NCBI GenBank assembly: GCA_018970825.1
Contig: JAGWVP010000114.1
Span: forward strand, 1 to 8,346
DNA length: 8,346 nucleotides
Reading direction: 5' to 3'
DNA from: a bacterium
Lineage (GTDB): Bacteria > Desulfobacterota > Binatia > UBA12015
Shown: piece after piece, positions 1 through 6,070 of the stretch
Layout: the number at the start of each line of letters is the position of its first letter
Position numbering within the stretch: the first letter of the stretch is position 1
The notes under the pieces: generated by a model
Told to the model about the DNA's origin: nothing
Seen by the model: only the letters and a program-made list of their open reading frames with translations
Databases searched by the model: none
Position numbers and translations under genes: made by a program

Positions 1-1032
1 GACGCCGAGCTGCTGCGAGAGCGAGAGCGGAACACCGTAGAACTGCGCGAGGAAGAGCACGGTCACGCCCTCGAACAGCGCGGTGCCGTTCTGGTTCGCG
101 GTCGAGCCGATCGTGAGCACGAAGCGGCTCACCTGCGGCGGCAGCCCGAGCCGCTCCTCGGCGACGAGCAGGGACGTCGGGAGCGTCGCGTTGCTCGACG
201 ACGTGGAGAAGGCGGTCAGCATCGCCGGGCGCACGTCGCGGAAGAAGCGCCGCGGGCTCATGCCGCCGAGCCAGCGCACCGCGGCCGAGTAGACGACGAA
301 CTGCTGGATCGCGAGCCCGAGCAGCACGACCACGACGAAGCCCGCGAGCTGCGCGAGCACCCCCCAGCCGAGGCGCGCGACGGTCGTGAACACGAGGCAG
401 GCGACGCCGTAGGGTGCGAGCCGGAGAACGAGCCCGAGCAGTCGCATGACGACGTCGTAGAGCCCCTCGAGCCCCTTCTCGAAGCGTCGCGCCGCCTCGG
501 TCCGGGTGAGCGAGAGCCCGATGCCCAGAAGGAGCGAAAACACCATGACCGCGAGCACGTCGCCGTCGGCCATCGCGCGCACCACGTTGCTCGGCACGAG
601 CTGGACCAGGAAGTCGACGCCCTCGGCGCGCGCACCGGGCGTCGCGGGCGAGGCCTTCGCGGCCTGCGCGAGCAGGCGGACCCGGAGGTCCTCGGGCAGG
701 CCGTCGCCGGGACGGAGCCAGTTCACGAGCCCGACGCCGACGCCGACCGCGATCGTCGAGACGAAGACCGTGTAGACGAGCGTCTTCAGCCCGATCCGGC
801 CGAGGCTGCGAAGGTCGCCGAGGCCCGCCACGCCGAGCGCGAGCGAGGAGACGACGAGCGGCAGCACGAGCATGAACAGCAGGCGCAGGAAGATCTTGCC
901 GGCGGGCTCGGTCACGAGCGAGACGAAACTCTCGAGGGCGGGCGTCCCGCCCGCGACCGCGTGCGCGAGCGTGCCGGCCGCGAGCCCGACGGCGAGCCCG
1001 GCGAGCATGCCGAGCGAGGAGTCCTCTTCCAT
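1..1032 (-). CDS. Dicarboxylate/amino acid:cation symporter (SDF family), 3' end cut off by window
   Basis: Inner-membrane secondary transporter of the sodium:dicarboxylate symporter family (GltP/DctA/EAAT type), which takes up C4-dicarboxylates or acidic amino acids with Na+ or H+. The frame is open from ATG at 1032 to the window edge and gives 344 visible residues of the usual 400-450. Hydrophobic helices lie near residues 8-28, 45-70, 83-104, 157-175, 193-217 and 224-248. The family's serine-rich re-entrant loop (STSSSNATLPTS) is at 276-287 and the TM7 signature appears as NQNGTALFEG at 313-322, where most members have NMDGT. The last helices and second hairpin loop, which fix substrate choice, are missing, so the substrate is unknown. 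An in-frame TAG 15 bases upstream limits the start to Met1 or Met9. Met1 has no clear ribosome site, while a purine-rich GAAGAGGA precedes Met9. The gene is divergent from the SGNH-like gene. Confidence 0.93.
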   Translation of the reverse strand, partial: MEEDSSLGMLAGLAVGLAAGTLAHAVAGGTPALESFVSLVTEPAGKIFLRLLFMLVLPLVVSSLALGVAGLGDLRSLGRIGLKTLVYTVFVSTIAVGVGVGLVNWLRPGDGLPEDLRVRLLAQAAKASPATPGARAEGVDFLVQLVPSNVVRAMADGDVLAVMVFSLLLGIGLSLTRTEAARRFEKGLEGLYDVVMRLLGLVLRLAPYGVACLVFTTVARLGWGVLAQLAGFVVVVLLGLAIQQFVVYSAAVRWLGGMSPRRFFRDVRPAMLTAFSTSSSNATLPTSLLVAEERLGLPPQVSRFVLTIGSTANQNGTALFEGVTVLFLAQFYGVPLSLSQQLGV

Positions 1033-1050
1033 GCGCGGCGGAGCCTACGC

Positions 1051-1069
1051 GCGGGGTGCGCGACCCCGC
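1051..1069. repeat. Perfect 7-bp inverted repeat, possible operator
   Basis: GCGGGGT (1051-1057) and ACCCCGC (1063-1069) are exact inverted copies around a 5-base centre GCGCG. ACCCCGC recurs as a direct copy at 1072-1078. The dyad lies 19 bp upstream of the symporter ATG and falls inside the spacer of the tentative -35/-10 pair on that strand, where a dimeric regulator could bind. In DNA this GC-rich, short dyads arise by chance, so the regulatory role is inference. Confidence 0.35.
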
Positions 1070-1169
1070 AAACCCCGCGCCGGGACGGTCGGCGGGAGCA
1101 GGGCCGCGCCGGGCCGGGTGCGGACGTCTCGCGCCCCGTCGCGCGATGTGATTGGGAGTCCACCCGGGG

Positions 1170-1190
1170 GCCCGCGCGATCGCGTCGGGC
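1170..1190. repeat. Near-perfect 21-bp palindrome just before the SGNH-like gene
   Basis: Arms GCCCG (1170-1174) and CGGGC (1186-1190) flank the self-complementary core CGCGATCGCG (1175-1184), with a single extra T at 1185. It ends 10 bases before the ATG at 1201, so in mRNA it could fold over the weak GGGCGG ribosome site; in DNA it could be an operator. The function is not known, and only the symmetry is seen. Confidence 0.35.
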
Positions 1191-1200
1191 GGTCGTGCCG

Positions 1201-2949
1201 ATGTTGAAGAGGCTCGTCGTCTTCCTTTCGCTGGCGGCGCTCTCCGTCGCCGCGTGCGAGGCGGTGGCGCGCTGGGTCTACGGCCGCGTGCAGGGGCACC
1301 CGGTCGATTTCGGCCCGGTCGACGCGCGCAAGCGCGAGCTCGTCGCCGAGGCGATCGCGCTCGGCACGCGCACCGACCCGGCCGTTCCGGAGGATCCCTG
1401 GACCCTGCACCCCTACCTCGGGGTGATGCGCGACCCGGCGGTGCCGGAGACGAACCGACCGGGAGACCCCGGGCTCCCGGTTTCTCCGGTGGGTTTCGTC
1501 GACGACAAGTCGCCGATCGTGGCACCGTCCCCCCGCGAGGTGGTCGTGGGCGTGTTCGGCGGCGCGGTCGCGTGGCGGACTTCCAAGGACGGTGCGGCCG
1601 CGATCGAGGCGGCGCTCGCACGGGTACCCGCGCTGCGCGGTCGCAAGCCGGTCTTCGTGCGCGCGGCGATCGACGGCGGGAAGCAGCCGCAGCAACTGCT
1701 CGCGTTCGCCTGGCTGCTTTCCCTCGGCGCGCACTTCGACGCGATCGTCGAGATCGATGGCTTCGGCGAAGCGGTCGTCCCCCTGCGCTCGAACCTCGCG
1801 CGCGGCGTGGACCCGGGCTATCCGGGCGGCTGGGACCTCCAGGTCTCGAAGCTCGAGGATCCGGTGCGCGGCCGCCTGAACGGCGAGATCGCGACGATGA
1901 CGCGGCTTCGCGGCTCCTGGGCCGAGACCTTCCTGCTCCCGCCGCTGAGGTCGAGTGCGATCGCCACGCTCGCCTGGCGGCTCGGCGACGACGCGATCGC
2001 GCGCAAGACGGTCGATCGCCGCATGGAACTGGCCGACCACGAGGGCCAACTCGACCAGGAGCGGCGGTCCTTCGCCCGCAACGGCCCGGGGCGCGCACCG
2101 TCGAGCGACGCCGGGCTTCGCGAGGAGCTCGTGCGGACCTGGCGGGACTCCTCGCTCCAGATGCACAGGCTCGCCACCGCCAACGGCATTCTCTACTTCC
2201 ATTTCCTGCAGCCGACGCCGCACCTCCCGGGTTCGAAGCCGATGGGCGAGCCGGAGCGGAGTGCCGCAGTCCGCGAGGGGGGCATCGAGGCGCGCGCGGT
2301 CGCGCAGGCCTACCCTGCGATGCGCGAAGCCGCTGCCGGGCTGCGCGAAGCGGGCGTCCGCTTCCACGACGCGAGCGGTGCGTTCCAGGGAGTCGAGGCG
2401 CCGGTCTACCTGGATCCCGACGGCCGGGTGAACGAGCGCGGGGCCGCGATCCTCGGCCGCCGCGTCGGGGACGCGATGGCCCGGGAATGGACCGAGCGCG
2501 ACGAGGTGCTCGCTCGCGCGCGCGGCGAGGCCGACGAGATGGCGGGCGTGCGTGCCGCCGTGCCGCCGCCCTGCGTTCCGGGGCCCGAGCCTTCGCCGGG
2601 CCAGCTCGGCTCGGCGGATGCTGCGCCCACGACGCCGACGCCCTCTGCGTCCCCGGGCCTCGAGGCGAGCCCGGGGGACGGGCCGCCGCCGGACGAGGCT
2701 CGGGTGCCGGCCGGGGCGGAGCCGGAGGACGGGGCGGGAGCCGTGCCCGTCGCCACCGTGTCACCGCTCCCTGCGGCTCGTCCGGTGCCCCGGCGAGCGC
2801 CGGAGGATCCCGAACTCGCGCCGATCGCACCGCGACCCACGGGAGACCCGGAACTCGAGGGGCCCGGACGAGGGCGCGTGCGGGATCCCGAGCTCGAGCC
2901 CGGCGGGCGTCGCGAAGGCGAAGCGTCCGCCGGTGCCCCTTCCGGCTAG
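1201..2949 (+). CDS. SGNH/GDSL-hydrolase-like exported protein with degenerate active site and repeat tail
   Basis: 582 aa. Residues 1-19 form a basic then hydrophobic leader (MLKRLVVFLSL...) that ends in VAAC, a possible lipobox with Cys19; an uncleaved membrane anchor is equally possible. The body (about 65-430) resembles the SGNH-fold proteins found near surface-glycan genes, with HPYLG (70-74), FGGAVAW (119-125), GGKQPQQLLAFAWLL (159-173), IDGFGE (185-190), FLQPTPH (335-341) and DPDGRVNERG (405-414). Compared with active relatives as I remember them, the nucleophile Ser is Ala122, the oxyanion Asn is Gly189 and the catalytic His is Arg409, so hydrolysis is doubtful. Residues about 452-582 are Pro/Gly/Ala-rich, probably disordered, and end in three 13-residue repeats. 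ATG 1201 is chosen because it places the leader at the N-terminus. The gene is convergent with the glycan operon and its stop overlaps that operon's last stop. The role is unknown; glycan binding or editing is a guess. Confidence 0.8.
   Translation: MLKRLVVFLSLAALSVAACEAVARWVYGRVQGHPVDFGPVDARKRELVAEAIALGTRTDPAVPEDPWTLHPYLGVMRDPAVPETNRPGDPGLPVSPVGFVDDKSPIVAPSPREVVVGVFGGAVAWRTSKDGAAAIEAALARVPALRGRKPVFVRAAIDGGKQPQQLLAFAWLLSLGAHFDAIVEIDGFGEAVVPLRSNLARGVDPGYPGGWDLQVSKLEDPVRGRLNGEIATMTRLRGSWAETFLLPPLRSSAIATLAWRLGDDAIARKTVDRRMELADHEGQLDQERRSFARNGPGRAPSSDAGLREELVRTWRDSSLQMHRLATANGILYFHFLQPTPHLPGSKPMGEPERSAAVREGGIEARAVAQAYPAMREAAAGLREAGVRFHDASGAFQGVEAPVYLDPDGRVNERGAAILGRRVGDAMAREWTERDEVLARARGEADEMAGVRAAVPPPCVPGPEPSPGQLGSADAAPTTPTPSASPGLEASPGDGPPPDEARVPAGAEPEDGAGAVPVATVSPLPAARPVPRRAPEDPELAPIAPRPTGDPELEGPGRGRVRDPELEPGGRREGEASAGAPSG
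2806..2922 (+). repeat. Three tandem 13-residue repeats starting DPEL, in the tail of the SGNH-like protein
   Basis: DPEL occurs at residues 536-539, 549-552 and 562-565, an exact 13-residue period. The units are DPELAPIAPRPTG, DPELEGPGRGRVR and DPELEPGGRREGE. At DNA level only the first 12 bases of each unit are close (GATCCCGAACTC, GACCCGGAACTC, GATCCCGAGCTC), so the protein motif is better kept than the spacer. This may be a short linear binding motif or a charged surface-exposed spacer. Confidence 0.75.
2946..2949. other. Convergent stop codons sharing one CTAG palindrome
   Basis: The plus-strand SGNH-like gene ends with TAG at 2947-2949. The minus-strand helical-protein gene ends with TAG read from 2948 to 2946. 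Both lie in the self-complementary tetramer CTAG, so the two genes overlap tail to tail by four bases with no terminator space between them. No T-rich terminator is visible on either side. Confidence 0.9.
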
Positions 2950-3758
2950 TCCTTCGCCGGGCTTCCGGGGTCGCCTCGACGCAACGTCTCCGCGAGACGC
3001 CGCTCGAGGCGCGCGACGCGCAGTCGCAGCGCATCGATCGAAGCGTGCTGGCGGCGCAGGGCGGCGACCGCGCGCAGGAGGTGGTCGCCGAGCACCTGGT
3101 TCACCTCCGTCTGCTTCCCGCCGAGGAGCCCGGTGTAGATCAGGACACGGCTGTGCAGCGCGTTGCGGAAGCGCCCGAAGACCGAGCCCACGAGCGGCAG
3201 GCCCGGGTCGCGGGCGTCCATCGAGACCTGCAGCCGCTCGGGGCGGATCGCCCACTCGATGTCCTGCTCCGCGTCGGGCTCCTCGTCCTCGATGCCGTCG
3301 AGCGGGTCGTCGCCCGTCTCGGTCGCCGCCGTCCCGGAGAGCGCGCCGAGCACCGCGCGGCCGATCAGGCTGCCGCCGTCCTCGGCGCGCGCACGATCGC
3401 CGGGGCCGGACTTCTCGTCGCCGGGCGAGGCCTCCTCGAGGGACTCGCGCACCAGCGCGGAAAGGCGGCGAACCTCCTTGCGCGACTCCTCGGCTGCCGT
3501 CACCGCCTCGCCGAGCACGGCGAGGATCATGTCGTCGACCTGGAACTGGCGCCGCAGCGCGTCCCGGAGATCGTCGGCCGTGGTCGCCCCGTTCGCGGCC
3601 GCGCCCTCGCCGGGTCCGAACACCGCATGGCGGTTCTTCTCGTGCAGTCGGCGGATCTCCCGGATGGCGCGACGCAACTCGGGCCGGGCGACGACGCCCT
3701 GCGCGAGTTCGAAGTCGACTTCGGCGAGGACGTCGCCGACCGACGGCGGGACGTTCAC
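2946..3758 (-). CDS. Helical/coiled-coil companion protein of the glycosyltransferase operon, function unknown
   Basis: 270 aa, with no signal peptide or clear membrane helix, so probably cytoplasmic or peripheral. Residues 5-45 are a charged helix (AEVDFELAQGVV..., AIREIRRLHEKN). Residues 62-110 form a second helix rich in Leu, Arg and Glu. Residues 111-175 are an acidic low-complexity linker. Residues 185-215 are amphipathic (LVGSVFGRFRNALHSRVLIY), then KQTEVNQVLGDHLLRAVAAL leads into a C-terminal coiled coil at about 226-260. The N-terminal charged helix and the late 'xxVNxxLxxHLLRAVAxL' pattern recall helical segments that sit beside or are fused to glycosyltransferases and methyltransferases in polysaccharide loci; this is from memory. 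The GTG start at 3758 overlaps the upstream stop as GTGA and has AGGTG four bases ahead. It may be a scaffold, chain-length or membrane-docking factor for the glycosyltransferases, but no function can be assigned. Confidence 0.82.
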   Translation of the reverse strand: MNVPPSVGDVLAEVDFELAQGVVARPELRRAIREIRRLHEKNRHAVFGPGEGAAANGATTADDLRDALRRQFQVDDMILAVLGEAVTAAEESRKEVRRLSALVRESLEEASPGDEKSGPGDRARAEDGGSLIGRAVLGALSGTAATETGDDPLDGIEDEEPDAEQDIEWAIRPERLQVSMDARDPGLPLVGSVFGRFRNALHSRVLIYTGLLGGKQTEVNQVLGDHLLRAVAALRRQHASIDALRLRVARLERRLAETLRRGDPGSPAKD

Positions 3759-6070
3759 GGGGCACCTGCCGCGGGGGACTCGCCACGGTCGATCACGCCC
3801 CGGTAGAGCTCGGCGAAGCGCTCTGCCATCTGCCGGTGCGTGAAGCGTTCGAGTAGGCGTGCGCGCCCGGCGAGCCCCAGGTCGCGCAAGGCCCTCGGCT
3901 GCGCGAGCAGCGAGGAGATCGCCTCGGCGAGTGCACTGCGCGCGCCCGGCTCGACGAGTCGGCCCGTCACGCCGTCCTCGACGACCTCGGGGATGCCGCC
4001 CGCACGGCACCCGACCACCGGTTTCCCGAAGTTCATGGCCTCGAGATAGATCAACCCGAAGGACTCGTACAGCGAGGGGGCGACGAACAGGTCGCACTCC
4101 GCGTAGAGTTCTTCGAGCCGCTCGTCGGTCACGGTCCCGAGGAACTCGACCGAGTCGGCGACGCCCCGGTGCCGCCGCCGGAAGTGCGTCGGGTAGTCGC
4201 AGCCGTGGCTGCGCTGGAAGCCGTCGTTGCGGCTGTTGTCGGCGCCGGCGATCACGAAGCGGGCCATCGGGTGCGCCCGAAGCACCTCGGGGATGGCGGC
4301 GAACAGGTCGAGGATCCCCTTGCGACGCTCGAGTCGGCCCACGTAGAGCACGGTCGGGCGCGCGGGGGGACGCTCGACCGGGAAGGGACGGACGCGGTCC
4401 TCGTCCACCGGCACGATTCCATGCGGGATCACCGAGACCGGCCGCGCCCCCTCGGCAATGCCGTAGACGCGATCGAGCGCGGACACCGTCGCGAGCGAGT
4501 TCGCGACCAGGTGATCGGCCTGCTCGAGGAAGCTCTGCTCGAGGTCGCCGACCATCCGCGCGTCGTCCGACAGGGTTTCCTGAATTTCCGCGACCTGCTT
4601 GTTCGCGGTCTGGACGCGCACGATCACCGGCAGGTCGCGGGCGCGCAGCGCGACCAGTCCACCCACCTTCCAGAGCGGCGAGTCGACCACCTGGATCCCG
4701 TCGTTCAGAACGAGGCGGCGGATCTTCTCCCGCACGGCGTGGCTCTCGTTCAGGGTGTGGAAGAGGTCGGGCAGGCTCTCGAAGCGACGGTAGCGTCCGA
4801 GCGGCGTGCGGATCCGGTGCACGAAGGCCCCGTCGAGGAACGTCGTGCTCTCCCTCTCGCCTCGCGTGACGACGTGGACGACGTGCCCGAGCTCCGCGAG
4901 CCCGCGCGCCATGAGACTCGTGTGCCGGCCGACGCCCTCGACCTCCCACGGCGGGTAGCCGTGGCTCAGGAGGCAGATGCGCAGGGGGGGGCGATCCCCC
5001 CGGGGAGCGAGCGGACGGGCGGCGACGGGGTCGACCGCGGGCGCGAGCGGCGACGCCGCGTCGGGAAACGGGCGGATCGGCTCGCTTCGCTCGGCGGCGG
5101 CCGCGGCGACGGCGGACGGGATGAGGCGGCGCGTCCCGCGGAGCCCCCGGATCGCGCCGCTCGCGCCCGCGAACATCTCCATCGCCCGCATGCGGATGCT
5201 GCCCGTCGCCGACAGCTTGCCCTCCCTGCGAAGCAGTCCGCCGAGGATCCAGCGGCCGTGCACGAAGCGAGTGGCCCACCACGCGACGTCGCGCGGGTCC
5301 TCGCCGGCCAGGCGACCGTTGCGCAACATGAAGTAGACGACCGACTTCGTCTGGACCCACGACCGGAAGTTCCAGGTGTACGCCTGCCGGTTCCGGCTCG
5401 ACGCGGGCGCGTGGTAGACGACGGCCTCGCGGACCGGCTCGACCACGGCACCGGCGTCGGCGAGGCGCAGGGCGACGTCGGCGTCGTCGTAGACCCACTC
5501 GAAGAACTCGTCGAAGCCGCCGATCCCGAGCAGCATCTTCCGCCGGAACGCCATGTTGGTTCCCATCATGCGCGGGGTCCAGCGTGCGCCTGCACCGGGC
5601 GGCGGCAGCGAGTCCGCCCCGTCCTCCCGGACGTCGTCCTGGGCGGCGAGCGAGGAGACCAGTCCGATGCGGTGCTGCACGATCGGCATGGCGGGATGCA
5701 CGCAGTAGACCATGCCGCCGGTCGCGTCGACCGAGTCGTCCTCGAACAGGCGCGCGAGCTGCTCGAGCCAGCGCCGGCTCGGCACCGCGTCGTCGTCGAC
5801 GAAGGCCACGACCTCGCCTCGCGCCGCGAGCAGTCCGAGGTTGCGCGACCGGCTCAGGTTCGCCTCGGGGCAGCGCAGGACCTCGACCCGGCCGCGCCAG
5901 CGCTCGAGCACCGAGAGGGTGTCGTCCCTCGTCGGGCCGACCACGGCGATCACCTCGAAGCGGGGGTGACTCTGCTGCTCGAGCGCGCACAGCAGCGTGT
6001 CGAGCGGCCGGGCCCGGTCGATCGTGTTCACGACGACCGAGAAGTCGATGGGGGAGGTCGGGGAGCTCAT
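3755..6070 (-). CDS. Two-domain glycosyltransferase, GT2 (GT-A fold) fused to GT4 (GT-B fold)
   Basis: 771 aa, cytoplasmic or membrane-associated, predicted to transfer two sugars in building a surface glycan. The N-terminal domain (about 8-250) has the GT2 pattern: FSVVVNTIDR (10-19), a metal-binding DDD at 92-94, GTNMAFRR (170-177) and the late acidic motif YDDADVALRL (194-203). Residues about 251-310 are helical, and about 311-362 form an Ala/Pro-rich linker. The C-terminal domain (about 363-760) is GT4: LSHGYPPWEVEGVGRH opens the first Rossmann half, VIPHG is at 547-551, GRLERRKG at 578-585, the EX7E motif at Glu669 and Glu677, and GGIPEVVEDG at 691-700. Each half is a full-length domain, so this is a true fusion rather than a fragment. 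ATG 6070 overlaps the methyltransferase stop as ATGA. There is no clear ribosome site, so translation probably depends on coupling. Donor and acceptor sugars cannot be read from sequence. Confidence 0.92.
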   Translation of the reverse strand: MSSPTSPIDFSVVVNTIDRARPLDTLLCALEQQSHPRFEVIAVVGPTRDDTLSVLERWRGRVEVLRCPEANLSRSRNLGLLAARGEVVAFVDDDAVPSRRWLEQLARLFEDDSVDATGGMVYCVHPAMPIVQHRIGLVSSLAAQDDVREDGADSLPPPGAGARWTPRMMGTNMAFRRKMLLGIGGFDEFFEWVYDDADVALRLADAGAVVEPVREAVVYHAPASSRNRQAYTWNFRSWVQTKSVVYFMLRNGRLAGEDPRDVAWWATRFVHGRWILGGLLRREGKLSATGSIRMRAMEMFAGASGAIRGLRGTRRLIPSAVAAAAAERSEPIRPFPDAASPLAPAVDPVAARPLAPRGDRPPLRICLLSHGYPPWEVEGVGRHTSLMARGLAELGHVVHVVTRGERESTTFLDGAFVHRIRTPLGRYRRFESLPDLFHTLNESHAVREKIRRLVLNDGIQVVDSPLWKVGGLVALRARDLPVIVRVQTANKQVAEIQETLSDDARMVGDLEQSFLEQADHLVANSLATVSALDRVYGIAEGARPVSVIPHGIVPVDEDRVRPFPVERPPARPTVLYVGRLERRKGILDLFAAIPEVLRAHPMARFVIAGADNSRNDGFQRSHGCDYPTHFRRRHRGVADSVEFLGTVTDERLEELYAECDLFVAPSLYESFGLIYLEAMNFGKPVVGCRAGGIPEVVEDGVTGRLVEPGARSALAEAISSLLAQPRALRDLGLAGRARLLERFTHRQMAERFAELYRGVIDRGESPAAGAP
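4984..5001. repeat. G8 homopolymer and G6-CGAT-C6 hairpin at the glycosyltransferase domain linker
   Basis: On the plus strand eight G (4984-4991) are followed by CGAT and six C (4996-5001). On the coding strand this is a C8 run preceded by a G6 run, encoding Arg-Gly-Asp-Arg-Pro-Pro at about residues 357-362, immediately before the first beta-strand of the GT4 domain. Slippage in the C8 run would shift the frame and separate GT2 from GT4, and the six-pair GC stem could stall polymerase or ribosome. Confidence 0.7.

Larger units (their letters stand above)
1033..1200. promoter_or_regulatory. Divergent intergenic region between symporter and SGNH-like gene
   Basis: This is the only real non-coding gap in the window (168 bp), and it must hold the 5' signals of both divergent genes. 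On the minus strand, TTGCGG (1071-1066) and TAGGCT (1047-1042), 18 bases apart, form a weak sigma-70-like pair that would give an almost leaderless symporter mRNA. Each box matches the consensus at only three positions. On the plus strand I see no convincing promoter; GGGCGG at 1187-1192 is a weak ribosome-site candidate for the ATG at 1201. Two inverted repeats in this gap are listed separately. Confidence 0.45.

Noticed and set aside
258..635. 125-codon Ser/Arg-rich minus frame within the symporter
   Set aside because: It is a shifted frame of the symporter, which itself shows the family's helices and serine-rich loop.
961..1200. Upstream extension of the SGNH-like frame by 80 codons
   Set aside because: It overlaps the symporter start region, is Arg/Gly-rich without structure, and would bury the clear leader sequence beginning at 1201.
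1045..2367. 440-codon minus frame antisense to the SGNH-like gene
   Set aside because: Composition follows GC wobble bias (Arg, Ala, His, Asp) and no motif is recognisable, while the plus strand has a coherent protein.
2985..2999. CGTCTC/GAGACG hairpin with 3-base loop just past the convergent stops, as a terminator
   Set aside because: There is no T-run on either strand, the stem is only six pairs, and the site lies inside coding sequence.
1152..3806. 884-codon open frame on the plus strand
   Set aside because: Arg/Ala/Gly-rich translation with no domain; it is a shadow of the SGNH-like gene and of the antisense of the helical-protein gene.
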